Below the pieces are notes generated by a model. The model had not been told where the DNA came from and made no database searches. It was given only the letters and a program-made list of their open reading frames with translations. 64,000 nt of DNA from Legionella saoudiensis (GTDB taxonomy: Bacteria > Pseudomonadota > Gammaproteobacteria > Legionellales > Legionellaceae), in contig NZ_LN901324.1 of the NCBI RefSeq assembly GCF_001465875.1, forward strand, positions 1,054,001 through 1,118,000. The letters run 5' to 3'. Positions 28,161 through 36,136 of this stretch are shown here, in pieces; position 1 is the first letter of the stretch; the number at the start of each line of letters is the position of its first letter. The translations under genes were made by a program, and so were the position numbers.

Positions 28161-29702
28161 ATGACTTCCCAATCAATTAATTTACTTGAAATGGTCCAAA
28201 AATGCCCTTCCTTATTGGAAACATTTTCTGTTGAAGAATTAAGTCTCTTATTTAGCTCCAGCCAAGAGTGGCAAAATTTCATCAAAGAGTACTACCACGG
28301 CTCCTGGCTTTTAACGGCTATTAATCCTAATGCAGCAATACCATACAAAACGGACAATCTAATAATACTGAGAGAAGTCGAGAGGGAACATTTAGCTAAT
28401 TACCTCCATAAGCTTAATAGCCTAAACCTACCTACGGAGCGGCTCCCCTGGTTAACTAATTATGCCCCAGCATTTATTAAGTGGATGCAGCAATGTGCCT
28501 ATTTAAAACATTACCCTCTCATTAATGAGTTACTCCAGCTTGTACGCAAATCTCCCCAAAAAATCACCCTTACAAATAAGGTTTTTTCAAGTCCTTGGTG
28601 TTCGAGTTTTACCCTGGATTCACCTTGGCCAGAGAATGAGGGTTCTACAGTACCTTTTTATTGGTTACTTATTCAATATAATCAAATAGACTTACTAAAA
28701 AAACGTAGAGCTCTCGAACCACAAATTTCCATTGACTTAAATATAACGCCGTGCGACGACAATCATCAAGATCATGGGATCACCTTAGCTTGGCTGCTTG
28801 CCCGAGTTAACCGGATTAATTTACTGGAAAAGTTTAGAGGCCTGCAACCAGACCTAGTCATTGATTTAAATGCAGCACCAACTAACCCTGAGCATTCCTG
28901 CTATGGAATCACCCTGGCTTGGTGGCTTGTTGCAAACAATCAAATTGATTATCTGAAATATCTTAGAAACTTACAGCCACAATCACGCGTTGATTTAAGT
29001 GGAGCGCCAATGCAACATAATGGTCAGTATTATGGGATCCCCGTAGCCTGGTGGCTTGCTTCTCATGATATAGAGCTATTACAAGAGCTTATAGCCGAAC
29101 AACCCCACACAATCTTCGATTTGAATATCTTCCCTCCTGATCCCGATAGCCCGGATCATGGCATAACCCTAGGTTGGATGCTTGCCGGCCATAATAAAAT
29201 TGATTTATTACAAACACTTGGGGGTCGTCATCTTGAAACGGTCCTTGATCTAAATGCTAAACCAACCCAATCTCGTCACCTTCATCATGGAATTACGCTA
29301 GCTTGGTGGCTTGCTAAACACAATCGAATCGAGTTATTAAAAGCGCTTATTAACCAACAACATGAAGTCGTTAATTTAAATGCAGCCCCCACTCACCTCG
29401 ATAATGAAGACCATGGGATTACTTTGGCTTGGTGGCTAGTCAAACACAATCAAATCGAGTTATTGCAAACACTCAGAGCCCAGCAACCACAGGCAGCAAT
29501 TGACTTAAGAGCAGCCCCTACTAATTCGGATAATGAAGACCATGGAGTTACTCTGGAGCAAATGCTTGGAGACAGGCAATTAAATCCATTGCCATCCTTC
29601 GCGCAAACAACTTTTTCCTTCTTCAACTCGACAACAAACCGTACAGATAATAACTTAGCGAATGATAAGCCTGAATCTGAAGATGCGGAAATGAGCCCGT
29701 GA
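28161..29702 (+). CDS. Tandem 41-43-residue repeat protein (ankyrin-like); effector candidate
   Basis: 513 residues. An N-terminal region of about 160 residues is followed by six well-kept repeats, one degenerate repeat before them and a partial one after. The consensus is HGITLAWWLAKHNxIELLxxL...DLNAAP, about 41-43 residues per unit, each predicted as a helix pair plus an exposed loop, resembling ankyrin-type solenoids but longer than the usual 33. The tail 'NDKPESEDAEMSP' is acidic, like Dot/Icm secretion signals. No signal peptide or membrane segment. Likely binds host proteins through its repeats (inference). Not assigned to a named family. Confidence 0.65.
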   Translation: MTSQSINLLEMVQKCPSLLETFSVEELSLLFSSSQEWQNFIKEYYHGSWLLTAINPNAAIPYKTDNLIILREVEREHLANYLHKLNSLNLPTERLPWLTNYAPAFIKWMQQCAYLKHYPLINELLQLVRKSPQKITLTNKVFSSPWCSSFTLDSPWPENEGSTVPFYWLLIQYNQIDLLKKRRALEPQISIDLNITPCDDNHQDHGITLAWLLARVNRINLLEKFRGLQPDLVIDLNAAPTNPEHSCYGITLAWWLVANNQIDYLKYLRNLQPQSRVDLSGAPMQHNGQYYGIPVAWWLASHDIELLQELIAEQPHTIFDLNIFPPDPDSPDHGITLGWMLAGHNKIDLLQTLGGRHLETVLDLNAKPTQSRHLHHGITLAWWLAKHNRIELLKALINQQHEVVNLNAAPTHLDNEDHGITLAWWLVKHNQIELLQTLRAQQPQAAIDLRAAPTNSDNEDHGVTLEQMLGDRQLNPLPSFAQTTFSFFNSTTNRTDNNLANDKPESEDAEMSP

Positions 29703-29930
29703 GGTTTGGTCTGACACAGCTTGCCGCTGAGTAACTTCTTTATGTTATTTCCAAAAATAATCAAGGCCCTCCTTTGCAGATACAAGCCAGATGCTGGAGA
29801 GCCTTCACTCCTCTGGACACGTTTTATCTGTCTTAAAAGAAGTGCAAATCTAAAGGGCCTTATGTAAAATTTTTATACTACACTTTGATAAATATCTTAC
29901 ATAACGCAAATCATTTGCTCTGGAGAACTA

Positions 29931-30779
29931 ATGACGACGTATGTATTCCCAGGACAGGGCTCTCAATCTTTAGGAATGGGAAAGGACTTATTTAAGGATT
30001 TTATCCAGCTAACTAAAGAGGCCGATGAAATTCTGGGATATTCCCTTACCCAATTATGCTTGGAAGATCCGCAAAAAGTACTCAATAATACCCTATATAC
30101 CCAACCAGCACTATTTACTGTAAACGTCCTATCCTTCTTAAAAAAGCTACAGGAAAATGATAAACAACCCGACTTTCTTATGGGGCATAGTTTGGGAGAA
30201 TACAACGCGCTATTTGCTTCAGGAGTATTTGATTTTGCGACTGGACTACGAATTGTTAAAAAACGTGGGGAATTAATGAGTGCTGTAAATAATGGTTCTA
30301 TGGCAGCCATTATTGGCAAAAAAGAAGAAGAAGTTGAGCAAATTTTGCACGAAAATCATTTAACAGCACTGTCAATTGCTAGTTACAACTCCTACACCCA
30401 AATTGTCATCTCAGGCCCCAAGCAACTAATTGATCAAGCAGGAGAGATTTTTAAAAATTATAAGAGAACCCTCTATATTCCACTTAATGTAAGTGGTGCT
30501 TTCCACTCATCAGAAATGAACGATGCCAGAAACCAATTTGCTGAGTTTTTACAGCAGTTTAACTTTTCAGCCCCTAAAACGCCTGTAATCGCAAACATTA
30601 ACGCCATGCCGTACAAGGAGAGCAATATCCGTCAAAATTTAACAGAACAAATAAGCCATCCTGTACGTTGGACTCAGGGAGTTGAATACTTACTTGCCTT
30701 AGGGGAGCATGATTTTGAAGAGATTGGCCCCGGCGTAGTGTTACGTGGTTTAATTAATCGAATTAAAAACAATCAATAA
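29931..30779 (+). CDS. Stand-alone malonyl-CoA:ACP transacylase (FabD-like)
   Basis: 282 residues. 'YVFPGQGSQSLGMG' and the nucleophile GHSLGEY with Ser87 define the acyltransferase fold; the C-terminal 'PVRWTQGVEYLL' is also typical. It would move malonyl or another acyl group from CoA to a carrier protein. No ketosynthase or acyl carrier protein gene is near, so it is not the fatty-acid operon copy of fabD; similar discrete enzymes serve trans-AT polyketide synthases or do proofreading hydrolysis. GGAGA lies before the ATG. Confidence 0.82.
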   Translation: MTTYVFPGQGSQSLGMGKDLFKDFIQLTKEADEILGYSLTQLCLEDPQKVLNNTLYTQPALFTVNVLSFLKKLQENDKQPDFLMGHSLGEYNALFASGVFDFATGLRIVKKRGELMSAVNNGSMAAIIGKKEEEVEQILHENHLTALSIASYNSYTQIVISGPKQLIDQAGEIFKNYKRTLYIPLNVSGAFHSSEMNDARNQFAEFLQQFNFSAPKTPVIANINAMPYKESNIRQNLTEQISHPVRWTQGVEYLLALGEHDFEEIGPGVVLRGLINRIKNNQ

Positions 30780-30923
30780 ATCTTTCCTCTTATCTAAAAA
30801 TAATCCCTTTTCCCCTACCAGCGGGATTGATGTATCTAAACAACTTCCATCTCCAGTCTATAATTTATATATATTGCTCAATTTATAATCACATCTCTAT
30901 TAATCTATAAAGTGAGACTTATT

Positions 30924-32087
30924 ATGAAAACTTTATACGAGCCAACTGGAAACGGAAGATCAAGCCAACCGAAACTACACAGCGATATCTGCCGATGTGC
31001 TTTATGCATGAAAAGTAAAATACCTGACAATATTGCGCAGGAGCATACGAAAGGTTTAAAAGCAACCATGGTTGATAGGCGAGATCCGGATGTAGAAGGC
31101 AGCAAACCTTTAATGAAAGCAACTCAAGCCCATGCCATACTGAAAGCAGGAACAACTATTAATATGCTGGAAGCAACAGGAATTCCTGAAGAGCTTTTGC
31201 CTGATCGAAGTGGCAGCATTCATATAACTGCCCCCCAAGAGCTAACAATAAAAGCATCATGGAAAAACAAAAGTGAAGAAACAGCCAAAAGTGGGCGTAA
31301 TGCCAGTGTTTTTGGCAATTTAGGCGTTTTGCTAATTCCTCCTAGTGTAAAAATCGTTGATATTCCTAAAATGAGTGCATTAGCTGTGCCTGCCAAATTT
31401 CTAGAAAAATATGGAGCCGAGCTTATCCCGCTTAGTGAATCGTTTACTTTGGATGCTGTAGACGATGAGGAGCTAGAAAATCTCTATCTCGTTCAATACG
31501 ATTGGGATCCCGATTACATTCAAAATTATGTTATGAAACTGCAAGGGGGTGGCGGTTTATTTGTAGAAACTCATCCCTTCCCTCATGTGTTCACACCCTT
31601 ATCTCCTGACTGTAAGGGGGCATTAATTTTAGGCGTCGATCGACATGACGGCTCTTTTGATTTTGCTGCCTTTGAAATACCATTTGGATATACCATGAAG
31701 ATTGGCAGTAATGTGATTCATGGAGACTCCTTTTTTGTTGGTCCTTATGCTATCGCCTTAACTGAAACAGAACTAGCGGACTCAGTAATTTTAAAACAAG
31801 AAACCCCTGAGCGTAATGTACAGCAAGTTATTCAAAGCTCTGTTCATACATTCTCCCTACCCTTATTAATGGAACACCGCTTATCTAGCGAAGTTAACGA
31901 GCGAATGCAAAAATTAAATAATGAGCTGATGGTTAAGAAAATTCGCCATGAAGGCGCAAAAGGAAAAGGACTGAGTTTTTTCCAACATTTACCCGGAGAG
32001 GTGTTATCCGAGGTGAGAGATCTCTCTGCTGAGGCGCAAGAAGCTTATGATCAGCGATATGGATTAGTACCTTATATTTCGAAATAA
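30924..32087 (+). CDS. Unknown protein, possibly with a cupin-like C-terminal domain
   Basis: 387 residues from ATG 30924 (a GTG four codons upstream is less likely). Not recognised as a named family. No signal peptide or membrane segment. A short CRCALC cysteine cluster near residue 25 could bind metal. Residues about 205-290 contain 'LFVETHPFPHVFTP', 'FAAFEIPFGYTMKIGSNVIHGD' patterns that recall the beta-barrel and His ligands of cupins; that is a weak guess. It lies 144 nt after the malonyltransferase on the same strand and may share its transcript. Confidence 0.6.
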   Translation: MKTLYEPTGNGRSSQPKLHSDICRCALCMKSKIPDNIAQEHTKGLKATMVDRRDPDVEGSKPLMKATQAHAILKAGTTINMLEATGIPEELLPDRSGSIHITAPQELTIKASWKNKSEETAKSGRNASVFGNLGVLLIPPSVKIVDIPKMSALAVPAKFLEKYGAELIPLSESFTLDAVDDEELENLYLVQYDWDPDYIQNYVMKLQGGGGLFVETHPFPHVFTPLSPDCKGALILGVDRHDGSFDFAAFEIPFGYTMKIGSNVIHGDSFFVGPYAIALTETELADSVILKQETPERNVQQVIQSSVHTFSLPLLMEHRLSSEVNERMQKLNNELMVKKIRHEGAKGKGLSFFQHLPGEVLSEVRDLSAEAQEAYDQRYGLVPYISK

Positions 32088-32247
32088 CTTCAAAAATATA
32101 GGGATATGAGGCATAAACAGCGAGGGATATTCTGTGAAACACGTATTAATTCGTGCTCTATCCAGACTCCTTCGCCCTAAGCTCCTGTATTTTTAATACC
32201 TATTTGGTTATTATCATCGCAATGATTTGGATACATCCCAGTACGAA

Positions 32248-33378
32248 CTATTTTTTATCTTCTTCATCCTTTGGCGGCTCAGGTGTAAACTTCTTCACTA
32301 ATTTATCAGCCTCTTTTAAATCCTGCTCGGATAATTTACCTTTTAACTGCTTTAGTTCTTTAACCGCTGTAGGGTATTTACCATTGGATGCTAACTTATA
32401 CCAGGCATAAGCGGTAACCCAGTTCTTTTCTACCCCAAGGCCTGCCAAATACATATACCCTAACTTTGCCTGCCCCATCGGATTACCTTGAGCAGCAGAT
32501 TTTGTAAACCAATAAGCAGCCTGTTCGTAATCTTTATCTATTCCAGTTCCGGTCAATAATAATTGGCCTAGTTGGGCTTGAGCATCAGCTTCTCCTGCTT
32601 GAGCGGCAACTTGATACCAATAAGCAGCCTTTTGCGCATCTGCCTCAACGCCAAGTCCATTGAGATAATAATAAGCTAAATAGTCTGCTGCTTTAGTATG
32701 ACCTTGATTCGCAGCCTGGGAAAACCAATAAAAAGCGGAGCTATCATCTGCGGCCACACCGGCTTGTTGCCCTGTATAAAGTAACCCGAGGCTGTACTGC
32801 GCTCGCGCATCTCCTTGCTCTCCTGCTTTTTGATACCAATAAAGAGCCTGATTTACATTTTTCTCTGTACCAATACCCATAATATAAGCATAGGCAAGAT
32901 TGACTTGAGCCTTGACATAGCCTTGTTGGGCGGATTTTTTAAACCATAATAATGCAGTTTTAAAGTTCTGTTTAACACCATCCCCTGTAGAATACATTAA
33001 TCCTACGTTACGTTGCGCCACCGGATTGCCTTGCTGCGCAGCCTTCATATACCATTTGAACGCTTCGCCAAAATTCTGCTTCACACCTTCGCCTAAATCA
33101 TATAAAAATCCTAGACTTAATTGAGCTAATGCATAATTTTTATCTGCTGATTTTTGATACCAGGTTAATGCTTCGGTGGGGTTTTTATTAATTCCCTGCC
33201 CATATTGGTACATACGCCCTACTAAATACATTGCTTCGGCCTTCCCATCGCGGGCTGCTTTCATCAAATGAGGATAGGCAGTCGTATAATCTCCATTTTC
33301 AAAGGCTGTAAAGCCAACAATCTCATCTGCATACGCAACATTAATCATTAATAACATTGCGAGAATTAGATTGCGCAT
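32248..33378 (-). CDS. lpnE: Exported Sel1-repeat protein, LpnE-like
   Basis: 376 residues from ATG 33378 (GGAG upstream); an earlier in-frame start at 33432 would hide the signal peptide MRNLILAMLLMINVAYA. Eight consecutive Sel1 repeats of about 36 residues (A-x-x-x-L-G-x-x-Y-x-x-G-x-G...A-x-x-W-Y-x-K-A-A) fill residues 45-335. The lysine-rich tail is EPPKDEEDKK. LpnE of L. pneumophila has a signal peptide, eight Sel1 repeats and nearly the same length, and aids host entry and vacuole trafficking. Orthology is likely but not tested. Confidence 0.8.
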   Translation of the reverse strand: MRNLILAMLLMINVAYADEIVGFTAFENGDYTTAYPHLMKAARDGKAEAMYLVGRMYQYGQGINKNPTEALTWYQKSADKNYALAQLSLGFLYDLGEGVKQNFGEAFKWYMKAAQQGNPVAQRNVGLMYSTGDGVKQNFKTALLWFKKSAQQGYVKAQVNLAYAYIMGIGTEKNVNQALYWYQKAGEQGDARAQYSLGLLYTGQQAGVAADDSSAFYWFSQAANQGHTKAADYLAYYYLNGLGVEADAQKAAYWYQVAAQAGEADAQAQLGQLLLTGTGIDKDYEQAAYWFTKSAAQGNPMGQAKLGYMYLAGLGVEKNWVTAYAWYKLASNGKYPTAVKELKQLKGKLSEQDLKEADKLVKKFTPEPPKDEEDKK

Positions 33379-33556
33379 ACCGACTCCATTCATGTCCTTA
33401 TATATTAAAATAGTAGAGTATTGAACCAACAAAGCAAGTTTTTATACTAACAATGATTTATGCGCGATGGGAGGTGAGGATTTAACATAGAAAAGAAAAT
33501 CTAAATATTGAGGGACGAAATAACGAAGCAGCTTAGAAGCCCGTGGCACAGAACCC

Positions 33557-33610
33557 TGGGTTGTTTCTCTACGTTCGCAATTGCGAGGAACGTAGTGACG
33601 AAGCAACCCA
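33557..33610. repeat. Dispersed palindromic repeat (compact copy)
   Basis: TGGGTTGTTTC..ACGTTCGCA faces TGCGAGGAACGT..GAAGCAACCCA with almost no spacer, making a hairpin of about 50 nt. Same family as the copies at 12,822, 18,308 and 40,936. Confidence 0.7.
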
Positions 33611-33660
33611 TGAGTTGGTAGCACCGAACCTTGGATTGCCTCACTTCTTTAAGCCTTAGC

Positions 33661-35019
33661 TTATTTTCCAGCAAGCATCATTTTGCCAATTAAGATGGAG
33701 CCACAGCGTGTCGCAATGTTAGGATTAATATCACTACCCACCGCAAGAATAGACTGGAACATTTCTTTTAAATTACCTGCAATAGTAACCTCATCAACAG
33801 GAAATTGAATTTCGCCATTTTCTACCCAATAACCACTCGCTCCTCGTGAATAATCACCAGTAACTCCATTAACACCCTGTCCCATTAGCTCCGTAACTAA
33901 TAAGCCAGTCCCCATCCTTTTCATCAAGTCAGAAAGATCACCTGCAGTAGGGTCAATAGTTAAATTATGAACACCATCACTATTGGCTGTAGTTTTTAAC
34001 CCCAAACGACGTGCCGAATAACTTCCTAACACATACTGCTTTACTCGGCCCTTTTCAATAATATGATTTGGACGAGTTGGAACCCCCTCCCCATCAAAAG
34101 GTGAGCTGCCTAAGGCTCCTGGCAAGTGCGGCTGCTCGTAAACATTAATGAACTCAGGAAAAATTTGTTGGCCAATTGAATCTAATAGGAATGTATTTTT
34201 GCGATATAAGTTAGAACCGCTAATCGCATTAATTAAGCTGCCAAATAATCCACTAGATACACGTGAGGAAAAAATAACAGGTACTGTTTGTGTTTCAACC
34301 TGCTTAGCCCCTAAACGGCTTAAAGCGCGCTCTACCGCATTGCGCGCAATAAGGTGGGGGTCAATAAGATCTTTAGCATTTCGCACTGTTGTATAATCAT
34401 AGTCCCTTTGCATTTCTTCACCGTCTGCAGCAATGAGTGAGCAACTTAAACTATGGCGAGTGCTGTGAATAAAACCTGAACCCCCATTAGTATTCGCAAA
34501 ACCATGATGTGATTCATAGCTCGAAACATTCACACCATCGGAATTGGTAATGCGCTTATCTAAAGATAGAGCATGTGATTCACACTTCATCGCTAACTCA
34601 ATAGCTTGCTCTGGGTTAATGTCCCAAGGATGGTATAAATCCAAATCCGGATATTCGGTAGTCATTAATTCCTTATCAGCCAAACCAAAACACGGATCTT
34701 CAGCGCTAACACGAGCAATATCACAAGCAGCCTTAACCATAGCATGTAACGCAGCCGGTGAAATATCAGTGCTGCTTGCCCCCCCTTTACGTTGACCAAT
34801 ATAAACCGTTAGACCAACACCTTTATCTTCGCTAAATGCTACTGTCTCTACTGCGCCCATACGTACATCGACAGAAAAACCGCGATCATTATTCACGGCC
34901 ACCGCAGCATCCGTTGCGCCCTCTTTTTTAGCAAGCTCCAGCACGTCATTCATCAATTGAGTTAATTCTATTGTTGACTTATGTACTTCACTATTGTTAT
35001 GTTGCGTTCTAATTTGCAT
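33661..35019 (-). CDS. pmbA: Metalloprotease PmbA/TldE
   Basis: 452 residues from ATG 35019, matching the usual PmbA length; longer starts (35031, 35076) would run into the divergent gene. Family marks include 'GASSTDISPAALHAMV', 'RRLGLKTTANSDGVHNLTIDP' and the C-terminal 'GVTGDYSRGASGYWVENGEIQFPV'. With TldD it forms a protease that matures peptide antibiotics and degrades the CcdA antitoxin in E. coli. TldD is not in the window. Confidence 0.92.
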   Translation of the reverse strand: MQIRTQHNNSEVHKSTIELTQLMNDVLELAKKEGATDAAVAVNNDRGFSVDVRMGAVETVAFSEDKGVGLTVYIGQRKGGASSTDISPAALHAMVKAACDIARVSAEDPCFGLADKELMTTEYPDLDLYHPWDINPEQAIELAMKCESHALSLDKRITNSDGVNVSSYESHHGFANTNGGSGFIHSTRHSLSCSLIAADGEEMQRDYDYTTVRNAKDLIDPHLIARNAVERALSRLGAKQVETQTVPVIFSSRVSSGLFGSLINAISGSNLYRKNTFLLDSIGQQIFPEFINVYEQPHLPGALGSSPFDGEGVPTRPNHIIEKGRVKQYVLGSYSARRLGLKTTANSDGVHNLTIDPTAGDLSDLMKRMGTGLLVTELMGQGVNGVTGDYSRGASGYWVENGEIQFPVDEVTIAGNLKEMFQSILAVGSDINPNIATRCGSILIGKMMLAGK

Positions 35020-35064
35020 AAAAAATTCCATGGTGTTGAATGATGCAAATAAGGATACAATAAC

Positions 35065-35841
35065 ATGTCTTCGCAAACCAATAATTATGCTGAAAACAAA
35101 TCATTTTTGTTTTATTTGCTGTTTTTTCTGGCCAGCCTGTTGACTCCAGTTTACGCGTATTCGGCAGGAAATTGGCAAGAATTAAGCCCTGGTATTGAAT
35201 ATAAAGACCTTGCGGGAGGGTTGCTCGCGCCCTGGTCTCATATTTATGCATTTCGCATTGATCTTAACAAAAATAAGCTGGCGATTGTCAGCGCTAAATC
35301 CCTATCGCTCAAAAATGCGTCAGCAGATCAGTTTGCTGTACACAGCCAAGCCTTGCTCAGCATTAATGGCGGTTTTTTTGATCACCTATTTAATCCTCTA
35401 GGATTAAGAATTAATGATTATCGCCTGGAAAACCCTCTAAAACGCATCAGTTGGTGGGGAGTCTTCTATGTTAAACAAAATAAAGCTTATATTTCTAGCC
35501 TGAATCGTTTCCGTTATGATGATGCAATTAGCTTTGCTATGCAAAGTGGGCCTCGATTACTGGTTAAAGGCAGAATTCCTTCATTGAAACCAGGAGAAGC
35601 TGATCGCTCAGCCTTAGGCATTACCGCCAAAGGAAAGGTTATTATTCTCGTTTCAACCAATGCCGCCATGTCTACTAACAAATTAGCGCGTTTGCTAAAA
35701 GCCCCTCCTTTATCTTGTGTTGATGCCATCAACCTCGATGGTGGAAGTTCAAGTCAGCTTTATGCTCATATTGGCTCATTTAAACTCAACGTCCATAGTT
35801 TTTCGAATGTTAGTGATGCAATTATCGTAAAAAAAGCATAG
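35065..35841 (+). CDS. Exported phosphodiester glycosidase-domain protein (NAGPA/DUF2233)
   Basis: 258 residues. Signal peptide or anchor about 14-34 (FLFYLLFFLASLLTPVYA). The NAGPA domain is shown by 'LSINGGFFD', 'AMQSGPRLL' and the C-terminal 'DAINLDGGSSSQLY', the family's core motif. Relatives remove GlcNAc from phosphodiesters (uncovering enzyme) or process envelope glycans. AAGGA lies 9 nt before the ATG. Divergent from pmbA with a 45-nt gap. Physiological substrate unknown. Confidence 0.85.
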   Translation: MSSQTNNYAENKSFLFYLLFFLASLLTPVYAYSAGNWQELSPGIEYKDLAGGLLAPWSHIYAFRIDLNKNKLAIVSAKSLSLKNASADQFAVHSQALLSINGGFFDHLFNPLGLRINDYRLENPLKRISWWGVFYVKQNKAYISSLNRFRYDDAISFAMQSGPRLLVKGRIPSLKPGEADRSALGITAKGKVIILVSTNAAMSTNKLARLLKAPPLSCVDAINLDGGSSSQLYAHIGSFKLNVHSFSNVSDAIIVKKA

Positions 35842-35863
35842 AATCGCCGCCCTTGTGTAAGAT

Positions 35864-35917
35864 CGTAGCCTGGATGGAGCGAAGCGCAATCCGGGATCCG
35901 CAGTGGTCCCGATTACG
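35864..35917. repeat. REP-like 'gtagcctggat..gcaatccggg' repeat
   Basis: GTAGCCTGGATGGAGCGAAG with a following ATCCGGGAT / GTCCCGAT hairpin. This motif type is widespread in proteobacterial intergenic regions and differs from the main repeat family of this window. Confidence 0.5.
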
Positions 35918-35967
35918 CCTAAGGGGATAAATTTGTACAGCAATAAAAAAATATAAAAACACACAAG

Positions 35968-35976
35968 TTATCCACA
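35968..35976 (+). promoter_or_regulatory. DnaA box upstream of nrdAB
   Basis: TTATCCACA is an exact consensus DnaA box, 93 nt upstream of the proposed nrdA -10. DnaA regulates nrdAB in E. coli, so the site has a likely job here. Confidence 0.6.
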
Positions 35977-36014
35977 ATATACTCCCAATTTATTCTATTG
36001 ACCCCTACATGAAA

Positions 36015-36061
36015 ACACATTATCTTGTATCTAAGGCGCGAAAAATATCTACATATTGGGT
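36015..36061 (+). promoter_or_regulatory. Paired NrdR-like operator boxes upstream of nrdAB
   Basis: Box 1 (36015-36030, ACACATTATCTTGTAT) agrees with the NrdR consensus acaCwAtATaTwGtgt at 13 of 16 positions; box 2 (36046-36061) at 11 of 16. The starts are 31 nt apart, the three-helical-turn spacing typical of NrdR box pairs, and box 2 sits over the -35 region. NrdR would repress ribonucleotide reductase when dATP is high. Confidence 0.65.
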
Positions 36062-36065
36062 TTTC

Positions 36066-36074
36066 TGCTATAAT
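36066..36074 (+). promoter_or_regulatory. Extended -10 promoter of nrdAB
   Basis: TGCTATAAT is a perfect extended -10 (TGn plus TATAAT). No good -35 is present, as extended -10 promoters allow. NrdR box 2 would cover the upstream part. Confidence 0.6.
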
Positions 36075-36136
36075 CTAATTAATAGTGAATAAAATTCGCT
36101 CGACAACTGATAACAACCATACGAGGTGGAGAAAAA

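Noticed and set aside
32248..33378. TPR or EnhC protein
   Set aside because: Repeat unit is 36 residues with the Sel1 G-x-G pattern; length is far short of EnhC.
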